From positions 16,432,001-16,496,000 of the forward strand of contig NC_085107.1 of NCBI RefSeq assembly GCF_030269925.1: a DNA stretch of 64,000 nucleotides, given 5' to 3'. Positions 62,701 to 62,902 of this stretch are shown here, in pieces; position 1 is the first letter of the stretch; every line of letters begins with the position of its first letter. The notes beneath the pieces were generated by a model. It was not told where the DNA came from. It saw nothing but the letters and a program-made list of their open reading frames with translations, and did not search any database. Source of the DNA: Bombyx mori (Eukaryota; Arthropoda; Insecta; Lepidoptera; Bombycidae). The position numbers and the translations under genes were made by a program.

Positions 62701-62902
62701 GGAGGACATAAACCACTGGACCCTTGAAGAGTTGTTAACACCTATCAGGCAACTGCGTGATGAAGTGAAACGCAAGGCACTAATGAGACTCGAGTACGAG
62801 GGCCTGTCTGCTCCGGGCGGGACCAAAGGACGCAATGTTTCCGATCCGGCTTCCTACGCCATGGACAGATATGCTTATTACGTCTGTCATAAATGTGGCA
62901 AG
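17503..62902 (+). CDS. hiw: highwire / MYCBP2-family E3 ubiquitin ligase, 3' half
   Basis: Thirty-six + strand exons, listed separately, join in phase to 1,989 codons without a stop. The family (Drosophila Highwire, worm RPM-1, vertebrate MYCBP2) are neuronal proteins of 4,000-5,000 aa. They assemble an SCF-like complex with an FSN-1/Fbxo45 F-box partner and degrade DLK/Wallenda kinase and the NAD enzyme NMNAT, so limiting synapse growth and promoting axon degeneration. Visible here: filamin-type Ig region, Pro-rich linkers, a Cys/His region, DOC (APC10-like) domain, long C-terminal helical region, B-box-like zincs, and RING with CMIC ... CGHVFHLHC ... CPIC. The last tandem-cysteine esterification domain starts in exon 36 and continues off the right edge. 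The N-terminal RCC1/PHR half was not found in the window. Exons are GC-rich and introns AT-rich and full of repeats. Family assignment is very secure; one exon end is unsettled and one exon has two possible donors. Confidence 0.93.
17734..17953 (+). mobile_element. Poly(A)-tailed retroposon with 14-bp target duplication
   Basis: The insert 17,748-17,939 is flanked by direct copies of AAGCCTACATCATT (17,734-17,747 and 17,940-17,953). It is GC-rich and ends in a run of A. The phrase 'ccggcgattt-tctcctg' is shared with 3,165-3,535. It is a 5'-truncated LINE or SINE tail inserted just inside a highwire intron, leaving the GTAAGC donor intact. Confidence 0.85.
17954..18727. other. AT-rich intron sequence
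   Basis: No exon or repeat recognised. Confidence 0.4.
18728..19110 (+). repeat. Bm1 SINE, nearly full length
   Basis: tRNA-derived head with box-B-like 'ggtgttcgaatcccgc', then the Bm1 body ('atcaaacccgcaaaa', 'ctggtggtaggac', 'ggtgggtggcgcatttacg') and end 'caaggcaataaaataaaa'. The head left of 18,760 is rearranged, and a short part of the body near 18,975 is missing. Confidence 0.88.
19155..19255. repeat. Half copy of MITE family M1
   Basis: 'ccaactccatacaaatttgagttaacttttacgcgatcgagaa' and the following bases match the right half of the inverted-repeat elements at 29,726-29,898 and 46,353-46,520. The left half is missing. Confidence 0.65.
19705..19812 (+). repeat. CR1-clade LINE 3' tail
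   Basis: 'ggcagcggcttggctctg ... gctcgtctgcctacaag' is the same tail that follows the CR1-type ORF at 39,330-39,440. 5'-truncated. Confidence 0.8.
19990..20170. repeat. Bm1 head fragment (minus) abutting a jockey LINE tail (plus)
   Basis: 19,990-20,045 is an inverted Bm1 head ('acgtcttatccaggccacggcgac'). 20,050-20,170 is a jockey-type 3' UTR piece ('tagtgttagcaaattccctcagg ... gagctcacgtactcg') ending in an A-rich run. Confidence 0.6.
20171..21518. other. AT-rich intron, no gene supported
   Basis: Short frames here (for example 20,828-21,028) are AT-rich chance frames. No splice-bounded exon was found. Confidence 0.4.
21519..21757 (+). repeat. Bm1 SINE, 5'-truncated
   Basis: Starts at 'actggtggtaggacctcttg' and ends 'catctaagcaataaaaaaaat'. 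It carries the right ~235 bp of Bm1 only. Confidence 0.9.
22135..22275 (+). CDS. hiw: hiw exon 2: filamin-type region
   Basis: Acceptor 'tttgttacag', donor 'AAG|GTAAAT', phase 0/0, 47 codons. It encodes [10 protein letters not shown] ..., a Gly/Ser/Arg linker, then [19 protein letters not shown], the conserved strand before the FEELR motif of the next exon. Confidence 0.88.
22276..23370. other. AT-rich intron without recognised repeat
   Basis: Nothing supported. Stops are frequent in all frames. Confidence 0.4.
23371..23433. repeat. Perfect 29-bp inverted repeat, 5-base loop
   Basis: Arms 23,371-23,399 and 23,405-23,433 are exact reverse complements (gtgaattttacatagctaat...). Pairing can be extended outward with a few bulges ('agatgag'). 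As RNA it would form a very stable hairpin inside a highwire intron. Origin unknown. Confidence 0.85.
23521..23790 (+). repeat. Interspersed repeat family B
   Basis: Starts 'actagctgacccggcagac', contains 'ggaatccgtccgacggggg' and 'cagccgttctcgagtttta', and ends in a (TA)n run. Other copies: 27,973-28,230 and 63,562-63,852. A short non-coding element with a microsatellite tail. It ends 20 bases before the acceptor of hiw exon 3. Class unknown to me. Confidence 0.8.
23811..24029 (+). CDS. hiw: hiw exon 3: filamin-type Ig domain core
   Basis: Acceptor 'tataaaacag', donor 'AAC|GTAAGT', phase 0/0, 73 codons. [13 protein letters not shown], later [19 protein letters not shown], which are the SxxGxYxxxWTP and GxY signatures of filamin repeats. 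The frame open from 23,795 in a different phase is a shadow. Confidence 0.92.
24076..24510 (-). repeat. Bm1 SINE, full length, minus strand
   Basis: Reads in reverse from the tRNA-like head at 24,510 ('gtcgtggcctaaaggataag') to the poly(A) at 24,076. Flanks resemble an imperfect duplication ('tgttgacgtttt' / 'tgttacgtttt'). Confidence 0.92.
24666..24903 (+). repeat. Bm1 SINE, 5'-truncated
   Basis: From 'ctgatggtaggacctctgg' to 'caatctaagcaataaata', with small deletions in the GC-rich middle. Confidence 0.88.
25336..25472 (-). repeat. Bm1 SINE internal fragment, minus strand
   Basis: 'ttctaaggtctcaagtatagttacaacggctgccccaccc ... ggactcacaagaggtccaaccagtaat' matches the middle of Bm1; both ends are missing. 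Confidence 0.8.
25757..26161 (+). repeat. Interspersed repeat family A, near-complete
   Basis: Starts about 'attaatacgtgaagcaaaaacc', includes 'gaaaattgcgcggacggaggag', ends 'cactgcgggacctctagtaa'. It matches 1-396 and, reversed, 60,828-61,055. No long frame. Confidence 0.75.
26329..26462 (-). CDS. Possible antisense exon inside a hiw intron
   Basis: The minus strand has a good acceptor ('ttattttaattataatatcag|AAAAGTC') and a good donor ('CACTGC|GTAAGC'). A 134-base exon with one fully open frame lies between them ([20 protein letters not shown], then [20 protein letters not shown]), phase 2 in, 1 out. Codon pattern looks protein-like. No family recognised and no confident neighbouring exon, so it may be one exon of a gene nested in the highwire intron, or chance. 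Confidence 0.4.
26463..27121. other. Intron sequence with a small GC-richer island
   Basis: 26,791-26,892 on the minus strand holds a 33-codon frame starting [20 protein letters not shown] in a locally GC-richer patch. No splice or family evidence. The remainder is featureless. Confidence 0.3.
27122..27376 (-). repeat. Bm1 SINE, 5'-truncated, minus strand
   Basis: Poly(T) at the left (27,118-27,137), body with 'gtggttactggagcccatagacat', ending at 'gtcctaccaccagtaaa'. Confidence 0.9.
27377..27972. other. AT-rich intron, no feature seen
   Basis: No repeat or exon recognised. Confidence 0.4.
27973..28230 (+). repeat. Interspersed repeat family B
   Basis: Begins 'gactagctgacccggcagac' but lacks the next ~35 bases of the 23,521 copy. 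It then follows it closely to 'gaacagctattcatttttatgtatatagat'. The 85-codon open frame over it is chance. Confidence 0.8.
28874..28929. repeat. 22-bp inverted repeat beside an RTE insertion
   Basis: Arms 28,874-28,895 and 28,908-28,929 (tagcgttttaattaataatctg and its complement) with a 12-base loop. Confidence 0.8.
28930..29004 (+). repeat. RTE-type LINE 3' tail with (GATGAT)n end
   Basis: 'gaatgcctatgtccagcagtgggcagataaaggctgatgatg' is the tail typical of lepidopteran RTE elements. TGTAAACAG occurs at 28,902-28,910 and again after the GAT run (28,996-29,004), a probable target duplication. It ends only about 30 bases before the acceptor of hiw exon 4. Confidence 0.75.
29037..29249 (+). CDS. 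hiw: hiw exon 4
   Basis: Acceptor 'ttgtttttcag', donor 'GAG|GTAAAG', phase 0/0, 71 codons. [14 protein letters not shown], then a Ser-rich linker, then [20 protein letters not shown] and ENIMFVEE, an SH3-like strand that continues into exon 5 ([12 protein letters not shown]). Confidence 0.9.
29250..29725. other. AT-rich intron, no feature seen
   Basis: No repeat or exon recognised. Confidence 0.4.
29726..29898. repeat. MITE family M1, complete copy
   Basis: Long imperfect terminal inverted repeats of about 55 bp ('ttttttaacgttctcgata-cgtaaaag' at the left; 'cttttacgctatcgagaac-ttaaaaaac' at the right) around a short centre ('aacgtaggcaatcg'). Another copy is at 46,353-46,520 and a half copy at 19,155. 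No ORF; superfamily not known. Confidence 0.8.
29899..30559. other. AT-rich intron
   Basis: No feature supported; the short + frame at 29,987-30,181 is chance. Confidence 0.4.
30560..30695 (+). repeat. Tandem repeat, four ~35-bp units
   Basis: The unit core 'gagtgtgggcttgttttt-taaaaattct' is repeated four times with variable T/A runs. Confidence 0.85.
30875..30945 (+). repeat. Three GTACGTGAG motifs in a purine-rich run
   Basis: GTACGTGAG occurs three times within about 60 bases, separated by AG-rich spacers. Each looks like a strong splice donor; no exon is apparent to the left. Confidence 0.6.
31228..31816 (+). repeat. Jockey-type LINE 3' end with internal rearrangement
   Basis: The end of the reverse-transcriptase ORF ([20 protein letters not shown] ... 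[18 protein letters not shown]) is followed by the family 3' UTR and poly(A). Compared with the copy at 37,799-38,791, about 150 bases of coding sequence after ESIRK are replaced by a 17-bp perfect inverted repeat (31,469-31,485 and 31,491-31,507). 5'-truncated. Confidence 0.85.
31880..31975 (-). repeat. CR1-type LINE fragment, minus strand
   Basis: 'gtttaaagaagggaatgtcatagtattcgaaacgc' corresponds in reverse to the region of the CR1 ORF end around 39,250-39,310 ([13 protein letters not shown]). Short and diverged. Confidence 0.55.
32325..32429 (-). CDS. Possible antisense exon inside a hiw intron (B)
   Basis: A minus-strand 105-base segment (35 codons) between acceptor 'atatttattttag|AGTGCC' and donor 'TACCAG|GTAGGT', much richer in GC than its surroundings. 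Frame 0 reads [20 protein letters not shown], then [13 protein letters not shown] second frame is also open, so the frame is not proven. It is separated by a 67-base intron from 32,497-32,547. No family recognised. Confidence 0.45.
32497..32547 (-). CDS. Possible antisense exon inside a hiw intron (A)
   Basis: The minus strand ends in donor 'TCGCGG|GTAAGT'. In the frame that joins exon B in phase it reads [17 protein letters not shown], with an in-frame stop just upstream. The proposed acceptor ('ggaaatcaag') lacks a pyrimidine tract, so its 5' boundary is weak; other frames extend further left (to about 32,635). Confidence 0.35.
32660..32830 (+). CDS. hiw: hiw exon 5 (3' end uncertain)
   Basis: Acceptor 'atttgtttttag', phase 0. 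[14 protein letters not shown] ... [20 protein letters not shown] continues the strand of exon 4 and is typical of the family. The frame stays open to 32,866. Possible donors are TCT|GTAGAT (32,830, used here) and CCG|GTTATA (32,812), both phase 0 and neither a strong consensus. Confidence 0.8.
32867..34624. other. Intron with a GC-rich island and one doubtful exon
   Basis: 33,023-33,116 could be a + strand exon (acceptor 'gtgtgggaacag', open acidic frame [20 protein letters not shown], donor 'CAG|GTACTC'). Its phase-1 end does not fit exon 6, so I do not include it. 33,140-33,640 is GC-richer with two related phrases ('gtaaatagcc', 'aactcgcggta') and may be an unrecognised repeat. 33,640-34,600 shows nothing. 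Confidence 0.4.
34625..34670 (+). CDS. hiw: hiw exon 6, short
   Basis: 46 bases, phase 0 in, 1 out. [15 protein letters not shown], joining exon 7 as ...[11 protein letters not shown]. The acceptor is the AG of 'aaaatgag', because an in-frame TAA excludes the better-looking 'cttcag' 12 bases earlier. Donor 'GATG|GTAAGC' is strong. Less certain than its neighbours. Confidence 0.65.
34765..34817 (+). CDS. hiw: hiw exon 7, short
   Basis: 53 bases between 'gtgtctccctag' and 'GAT|GTAAGT', phase 1 in, 0 out: [17 protein letters not shown]. It joins seamlessly to the Ser-rich exon 8. Confidence 0.75.
34970..35061 (+). CDS. hiw: hiw exon 8
   Basis: Acceptor 'cttatattgcag', donor 'GC|GTAAGA', phase 0/2: [20 protein letters not shown] ... 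CSSPSS. A charged/Ser-rich linker with strong coding character. Confidence 0.85.
35062..35984. other. AT-rich intron with an old Bm1 remnant
   Basis: Around 35,300-35,490 phrases such as 'gtggcctatagcataagatagc', 'ttcaaatcccgcagacaaatac' and 'gactggaggtacgg' recall a decayed Bm1. A frame open from 35,833 through 36,162 overlaps exon 9 but its first 150 bases have poor coding character. Confidence 0.5.
35985..36078 (+). CDS. hiw: hiw exon 9
   Basis: Acceptor 'gtttgaataacag', donor 'CTCGAG|GTAAAT', phase 2/0: (A)[20 protein letters not shown], then [11 protein letters not shown]. Chosen over a longer version starting at 35,829, which is in the same phase, because the added stretch is Cys-rich and unlike the family. 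Confidence 0.75.
36282..36560 (-). repeat. CR1-type LINE 3' end, minus strand
   Basis: Reads in reverse as the last part of the CR1 ORF plus tail ('ggcagcgaattggctctg', 'cctgacattgatgaagtccatggg', 'gtctgcctacaagggcaataaaa'). Confidence 0.85.
36561..37017. other. AT-rich intron
   Basis: No feature recognised. Confidence 0.4.
37018..37264 (+). repeat. Interspersed repeat family C
   Basis: About 245 bp: 'aatctacagtggtttttacgg ... gttggactccctacaccagttg ... gcgaag-ggacgggtacagctagtat'. Further copies at 43,413, 49,295 (split), 53,708, 59,339 and 62,413, all + strand. No ORF. Here it ends 15 bases before the AG acceptor of hiw exon 10. Confidence 0.85.
37280..37420 (+). CDS. hiw: hiw exon 10
   Basis: Acceptor 'tataattttag', donor 'AAG|GTGAGA', phase 0/0, 47 codons: [14 protein letters not shown] ... 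[20 protein letters not shown]. The [10 protein letters not shown] phrase and acidic linker are typical of the region before the Pro-rich exon. Confidence 0.88.
37480..39451 (+). mobile_element. CR1-clade LINE 3' part, split by a jockey LINE
   Basis: Left piece 37,480-37,798 ([20 protein letters not shown] ... [15 protein letters not shown]) and right piece 38,803-39,451 ([20 protein letters not shown] ... [14 protein letters not shown] ... [20 protein letters not shown]) are the two halves of one CR1-type reverse-transcriptase end. They are followed by the 'ctacaagggcaataaaa' tail. The left piece carries a frameshift. Removing 37,799-38,802 rejoins the coding sense at the duplicated AGTCATTTGGA. 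It lies inside a highwire intron. Confidence 0.9.
37799..38791 (+). mobile_element. Jockey-type LINE, 5'-truncated, nested in the CR1 element
   Basis: A 993-bp insertion with 11-bp duplications AGTCATTTGGA at 37,788-37,798 and 38,792-38,802 and a poly(A) end. The frame 37,693-38,490 contains the end of the reverse transcriptase ([56 protein letters not shown]). Then come the 3' UTR with 'gatccggtagtagattc' and the A run. The ORF end shown here is little damaged, so the insertion is fairly recent. Confidence 0.92.
39600..40315. repeat. Compound foldback element
   Basis: Two nested sets of inverted repeats. (1) About 39,615-39,775 against 39,915-40,075 ('atgcttatacaatgccacatctgaatcact' region). 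(2) About 39,790-39,842 against 40,258-40,311 ('gcgttttaacgtcgcgctcttttcatgtca'), close to identical over ~50 bp. The pairs interlock, as if one MITE had landed in another. It ends just before hiw exon 11. Confidence 0.7.
40340..40535 (+). CDS. hiw: hiw exon 11: Pro-rich linker and conserved helix
   Basis: Acceptor 'tgtatttag|GATGG', donor 'GAAG|GTGGGT', phase 0/1. The first two thirds are Arg/Pro-rich ([18 protein letters not shown], a possible SH3/WW ligand). The end [20 protein letters not shown] is one of the most conserved family motifs. Very GC-rich. Confidence 0.93.
40536..41094. other. Intron, no feature recognised
   Basis: Moderately AT-rich, no repeat match within the window. Confidence 0.4.
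41095..41241 (+). CDS. hiw: hiw exon 12
   Basis: Acceptor 'gggtattttcag', donor 'GCGG|GTAAGC', phase 1/1: [20 protein letters not shown] ... [11 protein letters not shown]. It directly continues the LLWHEG helix of exon 11. Confidence 0.94.
41500..41840 (+). repeat. Jockey-type LINE 3' UTR
   Basis: 'catcttcagctctaacactagg ... gattccgatccggtagtagattcattcgcgaagcagc ... ggccaccagtaacccttcaataataaaaaataaa'. Nearly the same as the tail at 38,470-38,790. Only the last few codons are present. Confidence 0.9.
42088..42231 (+). CDS. hiw: hiw exon 13
   Basis: Acceptor 'tttgttttcataatag', donor 'ACGG|GTAAGT', phase 1/1: [20 protein letters not shown] ... [13 protein letters not shown]. PSTLExLTRSG is a family hallmark. 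Confidence 0.93.
42652..42886 (-). repeat. Bm1 SINE, 5'-truncated, minus strand
   Basis: 'gagctcacagcccacctggtgttagg ... gactcacaagaggtgctaccaccagtaa'; lacks the poly(A)-proximal few bases. Confidence 0.9.
43042..43153 (+). CDS. hiw: hiw exon 14
   Basis: Acceptor 'ataattttatcttag', donor 'GAGAA|GTAAGT', phase 1/2: [36 protein letters not shown]. VLPPALxxLVxLW is conserved in MYCBP2 proteins. Confidence 0.92.
43186..43332 (-). repeat. Bm1-related fragment, minus strand
   Basis: 'aaccttcaaaccgaaacgcgttactgcttcacgg' and flanks match the Bm1 middle in reverse, with the variant 'tcaatttttacagtacaac' also seen at 60,020. Confidence 0.75.
43413..43654 (+). repeat. Interspersed repeat family C
   Basis: Full-length copy ending '-acgggtacagatagtatag', 25 bases before the AG acceptor of hiw exon 15. 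Confidence 0.85.
43680..43978 (+). CDS. hiw: hiw exon 15: Cys/His region, first half
   Basis: Acceptor 'aaaaattcaag|GAAC', donor 'CAAG|GTCAGA', phase 2/1, 299 bases. Contains [16 protein letters not shown], then [20 protein letters not shown] and RHAHPGCR, a CxxC...HxxxxHxxC zinc-binding pattern kept across the family, then an Ala/Pro-rich tail. Very GC-rich (over 60%). Confidence 0.93.
44000..44243 (-). repeat. Bm1 SINE, 5'-truncated, minus strand
   Basis: 'tttttttattgcttagatgggtggacgagc ... ggactcacaagtggtcctaccaccag'. It starts about 20 bases beyond the donor of exon 15. Confidence 0.92.
44554..44730 (+). CDS. hiw: hiw exon 16: Cys/His region, second half
   Basis: Acceptor 'ttttttccatcag', donor 'TCAG|GTTGGT', phase 1/1: [20 protein letters not shown] (CxxC completing the zinc region), then [30 protein letters not shown]. 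Confidence 0.94.
44860..44980 (+). repeat. Jockey-type LINE tail fragment
   Basis: 'gttagagccccgtgagctcacctagtcg' and the following bases match the 2,803 tail. Diverged. Confidence 0.6.
44981..45360 (+). repeat. Interspersed repeat family D, uninterrupted copy
   Basis: 'gggatattatgacctggtaactaagacc', a (gaaatgaaat)-rich middle, 'tactgagattttttcagtgtactttttggaggatccc' and 'actcgcgttcccgccaaaaagtc'. A second copy at 61,057-61,975 is split by a LINE. Confidence 0.8.
45506..45699 (+). CDS. hiw: hiw exon 17
   Basis: Acceptor 'gttttacgacacag|AACC', donor 'CCTACA|GTAAGT', phase 1/0. [39 protein letters not shown]: the [12 protein letters not shown] block is unmistakable for this family. The open frame starting at 45,487 includes intron bases; the phase from exon 16 fixes the start at 45,506. 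Confidence 0.93.
45760..45985 (-). repeat. Retroelement 3' fragment with (AAT)n flank, minus strand
   Basis: The minus-strand frame 45,995-45,780 ([36 protein letters not shown]) with a (taa)n run at its left looks like the end of a retroelement ORF followed by a microsatellite tail. Family not identified. Confidence 0.5.
46353..46520. repeat. MITE family M1, complete copy
   Basis: Same architecture as 29,726-29,898: terminal inverted repeats with 'aacgttctcgatagcgtaaaagc' and a centre of 'ggcaaacgtaggcaatcgtt'. Confidence 0.82.
46715..46868 (+). CDS. hiw: hiw exon 18
   Basis: Acceptor 'tcttccgtttgtag', donor 'ACCG|GTACGC', phase 0/1: [64 protein letters not shown] is conserved. Confidence 0.92.
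46931..47230 (-). repeat. Jockey-type LINE 3' UTR, minus strand
   Basis: Reverse of the 41,500-41,840 tail: 'gtttcaccagggcaggtgggcgag ... gcttcgcgaatgaatctactaccgg ... gcatgagttaggttg'. The poly(A) end is missing. Confidence 0.85.
47231..47714. other. AT-rich intron
   Basis: No feature recognised. Confidence 0.4.
47715..47953 (+). CDS. hiw: hiw exon 19
   Basis: Acceptor 'acgaccaaacag', donor 'TTTGAG|GTGGGC', phase 1/0. [60 protein letters not shown]. It runs into ALNWLLRS in exon 20 as expected. Confidence 0.94.
47998..48374 (+). repeat. RTE-type LINE 3' end
   Basis: The frame 48,034-48,345 ([46 protein letters not shown]) is the C-terminal end of an RTE-type reverse transcriptase. It is followed by 'gatgatg'. 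It inserted ~45 bases after the donor of exon 19. Confidence 0.85.
48442..48573 (+). CDS. hiw: hiw exon 20
   Basis: Acceptor 'tttgtttaatgtag', donor 'AAGGAG|GTGAAA', phase 0/0, 44 codons: [37 protein letters not shown]. Highly typical of PHR ligases. Confidence 0.95.
48825..49233 (+). repeat. Jockey-type LINE 3' end, diverged
   Basis: Ends with the family tail 'ttttcgatccggtgatagattct ... ctcaaggttataggtaggaaaaaaaaaa'. The upstream part is an eroded ORF end. Confidence 0.75.
49295..49966 (+). repeat. Repeat family C, interrupted by a LINE
   Basis: Family C halves at 49,295-49,382 and 49,819-49,966 flank the insertion 49,383-49,818. The junctions carry TTGAAACATTGT on both sides. Confidence 0.88.
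49383..49818 (-). mobile_element. Non-LTR retrotransposon fragment nested in repeat C
   Basis: Flanked by 12-bp duplications TTGAAACATTGT (49,371-49,382 and 49,819-49,830). The minus-strand frame 49,769-49,413 ([45 protein letters not shown]) is the end of a LINE reverse transcriptase. The (ctc)n run at the left is its 3' tail. Same family as 12,645-12,890. Confidence 0.88.
49967..50353. other. AT-rich intron
   Basis: No feature recognised. Confidence 0.4.
50354..50577 (+). CDS. hiw: hiw exon 21
   Basis: Acceptor 'ttcttatttacag', donor 'CACAG|GTATAT', phase 0/2. [59 protein letters not shown]. The frame beginning at 50,335 in another phase is a shadow. Confidence 0.92.
50578..51302. other. 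AT-rich intron
   Basis: No repeat or exon recognised. Confidence 0.4.
51303..51530 (-). repeat. LINE 3' tail with simple repeat, minus strand
   Basis: 'ggacttaatgcctaaggcattctctacc' is shared with 58,800-58,990, and both run into (catacata)n sequence. Probably the 3' end of one LINE family. Confidence 0.65.
51596..51725 (+). CDS. hiw: hiw exon 22, start of the DOC region
   Basis: Acceptor 'gctgcatggataag|A', phase 2 in. (R)[20 protein letters not shown] ... [11 protein letters not shown]. [15 protein letters not shown] fixes the start. Two donors keep phase 0: AAG|GTACAA at 51,704 and AAG|GTAACT at 51,725, adding VQCISTK. I list the longer form because its donor is slightly better; the shorter may be correct. 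Confidence 0.88.
52142..52312 (-). repeat. Bm1 SINE, truncated, minus strand
   Basis: 'ttttttattgctttgatgggtggacgagc ... ccaaaacgcattactgcttcacggcagaaata'. Internal deletion around 'aaggtct-gctccactc'. Confidence 0.88.
52504..52734 (+). CDS. hiw: hiw exon 23: DOC (APC10-like) domain
   Basis: Acceptor 'tactgtattatag', donor 'ACTGTG|GTTAGT', phase 0/0, 77 codons. [50 protein letters not shown]: the [16 protein letters not shown] block is the jelly-roll core of the DOC domain shared with APC10. Confidence 0.96.
52735..53343. other. AT-rich intron
   Basis: The phrase at 53,040-53,100 ('tcacagatggcgctgtattaa') hints at a small unclassified repeat. Nothing else. Confidence 0.35.
53344..53458 (+). 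CDS. hiw: hiw exon 24: DOC domain
   Basis: Acceptor 'aactatttacag', donor 'CCAC|GTAAGT', phase 0/1: [38 protein letters not shown]. Confidence 0.94.
53708..53955 (+). repeat. Interspersed repeat family C
   Basis: Full-length copy ending '-acgggtacagttagt', about 100 bases before the acceptor of exon 25. Confidence 0.85.
54059..54246 (+). CDS. hiw: hiw exon 25: end of DOC domain
   Basis: Acceptor 'aatgaaactacag', donor 'TCTCAG|GTAAGA', phase 1/0: [29 protein letters not shown], then [14 protein letters not shown], the well-kept end of the domain. Confidence 0.95.
54329..54512 (+). repeat. Jockey-type LINE 3' tail
   Basis: 'gggtcgcgattccgatccggtggtaaattctgcgaag ... gatagctgaaatagcccctcgagg' type tail, diverged. 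Confidence 0.7.
54518..54868 (+). mobile_element. MITE family M2, forward copy (~351 bp)
   Basis: Terminal inverted repeats GAAGTGAAACTTCT at the left and its complement at the right (54,856-54,868), no ORF. The interior ('agaaagagacagagcgagagcgaatgagcggc', 'acgaacgttagc-acgagtagcgac'-like) matches 57,024-57,376 in reverse. A DNA-transposon-derived element of unknown superfamily inside the intron between hiw exons 25 and 26. Confidence 0.85.
54981..55139 (+). CDS. hiw: hiw exon 26
   Basis: Acceptor 'actcgctcggtag', donor 'CGACAA|GTACGT', phase 0/0, 53 codons: [44 protein letters not shown]. Matches the VFGKL ... LxEHxVGIxF block of the family. Confidence 0.95.
55369..55984 (+). repeat. Full-length Bm1 SINE carrying a CR1 tail
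   Basis: A complete Bm1: tRNA-like head (55,369-55,450, 'gtcgtggcctaaaggataag', box-B-like 'ggtgttcgaatcccgc'), body and poly(A). It is split at 55,565-55,713 by a CR1 LINE tail with 16-bp duplications AAACCCGCAAAATTAT (55,549-55,564 and 55,714-55,729). It also carries a 13-base extra GAAGTTTCACTTC at 55,529-55,541. Confidence 0.92.
55565..55713 (+). mobile_element. CR1-type LINE tail nested in Bm1
   Basis: 'gaatcagtgatgaaatcaaaatatatgtaattttcggtaggcagcagcttggctctg ... tgcctacaagggcaataaaa' is summarised here by its landmarks: a unique ~35-base leader, then the standard CR1 tail. The leader is found again, with the same Bm1 flanks, at 58,009. Confidence 0.88.
56221..56391 (+). CDS. hiw: hiw exon 27
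   Basis: Acceptor 'ttttatttgtag', donor 'TCGCTG|GTTAGC', phase 0/0, 57 codons: [39 protein letters not shown]. Confidence 0.94.
56392..56851. other. AT-rich intron
   Basis: No feature recognised. Confidence 0.4.
56852..56965 (+). CDS. hiw: hiw exon 28
   Basis: Acceptor 'tgtgtgaatttcag', donor 'AGACAG|GTGACA', phase 0/0, 38 codons: [38 protein letters not shown]. Nearly invariant family block. Confidence 0.96.
57024..57376 (-). mobile_element. MITE family M2, reverse copy (~353 bp)
   Basis: Inverted relative to 54,518-54,868. It begins GAAGTGAAACTTCTTTTTCG and ends GAAGTTTCACTT. Interior sequence matches in reverse along the whole length with some divergence and one short insertion. It starts about 60 bases after the donor of hiw exon 28. 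Confidence 0.85.
57474..57562 (+). CDS. hiw: hiw exon 29
   Basis: Acceptor 'aatacatttgcag', donor 'AGCAG|GTTTGT', phase 0/2: [29 protein letters not shown]. Confidence 0.92.
57642..57849 (+). CDS. hiw: hiw exon 30
   Basis: Acceptor 'tttgattggcag', donor 'GCAGAG|GTAAGA', phase 2/0. [50 protein letters not shown]. LGKAxTVQxKxKG and WxMRG are conserved. Confidence 0.95.
58009..58410 (+). repeat. Second Bm1/CR1 composite copy, 5'-truncated
   Basis: It begins inside the composite at 'aaaattatgaatcagtgatg' and repeats the CR1 leader and tail, though with a deletion near 58,110. It then crosses into Bm1 at the same 'gaaacccgcaaaattataatttgcg' junction seen at 55,711 and runs to the Bm1 3' end. This is a copy of the same chimera, 2.4 kb downstream. 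Confidence 0.9.
58458..58630 (+). CDS. hiw: hiw exon 31
   Basis: Acceptor 'aaatatttaag|GATA', donor 'GATCT|GTAAGT', phase 0/2. [39 protein letters not shown]. The WxALASLCV phrase matches the family. It has no internal start codon at its head, so simple ORF searches miss it. Confidence 0.92.
58745..58990 (-). repeat. LINE 3' tail with (catacata)n, minus strand
   Basis: 'tgcctaaggcattctccacgggtctacc' as at 51,350, followed by microsatellite-like sequence. Confidence 0.65.
59339..59585 (+). repeat. Interspersed repeat family C
   Basis: Full-length copy ending '-acgggtacagttagtg', 78 bases before the acceptor of exon 32. Confidence 0.85.
59664..59844 (+). CDS. hiw: hiw exon 32: B-box-like zinc region
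   Basis: Acceptor 'tgttagcgtcaacag', donor 'AGACAG|GTATCC', phase 2/0. A Ser/Arg linker, then [40 protein letters not shown]: spaced Cys/His (CxNH, CxxC, CxxCDRFLHLxxxxxxH) resembling a B-box, as in the MYCBP2 C-terminal zinc region. Confidence 0.96.
59902..60138 (-). repeat. Bm1 SINE variant, 5'-truncated, minus strand
   Basis: 'gatgggcttacgacccacctagtgctaag ... gtcctaccaccagtaat' with the 'tctcagtttttacagaacaac' variant. Confidence 0.88.
60251..60532 (+). CDS. hiw: hiw exon 33
   Basis: Acceptor 'cttgttttattag', donor 'TGTCAG|GTCTGT', phase 0/0, 94 codons. [60 protein letters not shown]. The IDxHEGCGRxKLFWL and CRFCG blocks are family signatures; the Cys set (CRFCG ... C ... C) adds another zinc site. 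A Gly/Pro-rich linker sits between. Confidence 0.96.
60685..60772 (-). repeat. RTE-type LINE tail, minus strand
   Basis: 'attttagtccactgttggacataggcttc' is the reverse of the 'cctatgtccagcagtgg' tail. Confidence 0.65.
60828..61055 (-). repeat. Interspersed repeat family A, minus strand
   Basis: Reverse of 25,757-26,161 with the middle part deleted ('gtagtcgaaattcacc ... ccgcgcaattttcttaaaaaggga'). Confidence 0.7.
61057..61975 (+). repeat. Repeat family D, interrupted by a LINE
   Basis: Halves at 61,057-61,275 and 61,800-61,975 match the unbroken copy at 44,981-45,360. GATTTTTTC occurs at both junctions. Confidence 0.85.
61276..61799 (-). mobile_element. LINE 3' fragment nested in repeat D, minus strand
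   Basis: Flanked by 9-bp GATTTTTTC (61,267-61,275 and 61,800-61,808). The minus-strand frame upstream of 61,596 ([35 protein letters not shown]) is a LINE reverse-transcriptase C-terminus, followed on the left by an AT-rich tail with simple repeats. Confidence 0.85.
62005..62205 (+). CDS. hiw: hiw exon 34: zinc region and first half of RING
   Basis: Acceptor 'taaatttatccag', donor 'ATACAG|GTAAAT', phase 0/0, 67 codons. [31 protein letters not shown], then [20 protein letters not shown], where CMIC is the first zinc pair of the RING. Confidence 0.97.
62285..62392 (+). CDS. hi: hiw exon 35: second half of RING
   Basis: Acceptor 'ttgccccttttag', donor 'TGCAAG|GTAAAA', phase 0/0, 36 codons. [36 protein letters not shown]: the C-x-H-x2-H-x2-C and CPIC ligands complete the RING that recruits the E2 enzyme. 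The symbol intended here is hiw. Confidence 0.97.
62413..62592 (+). repeat. Repeat family C, 3'-truncated
   Basis: Follows the family to 'agttgcgggggcgttaatgat' and then diverges; the '-acgggtacag' end is lost. Confidence 0.8.
62702..62902 (+). CDS. hiw: hiw exon 36: start of the tandem-cysteine region
   Basis: Acceptor 'taatttttactccag', donor 'GGCAAG|GTAATT', phase 0/0, 67 codons. [55 protein letters not shown]. In this family YYVCxKC opens the tandem-cysteine domain that relays ubiquitin to Thr/Ser. The rest, including the catalytic cysteines, must lie beyond 64,000. Confidence 0.96.
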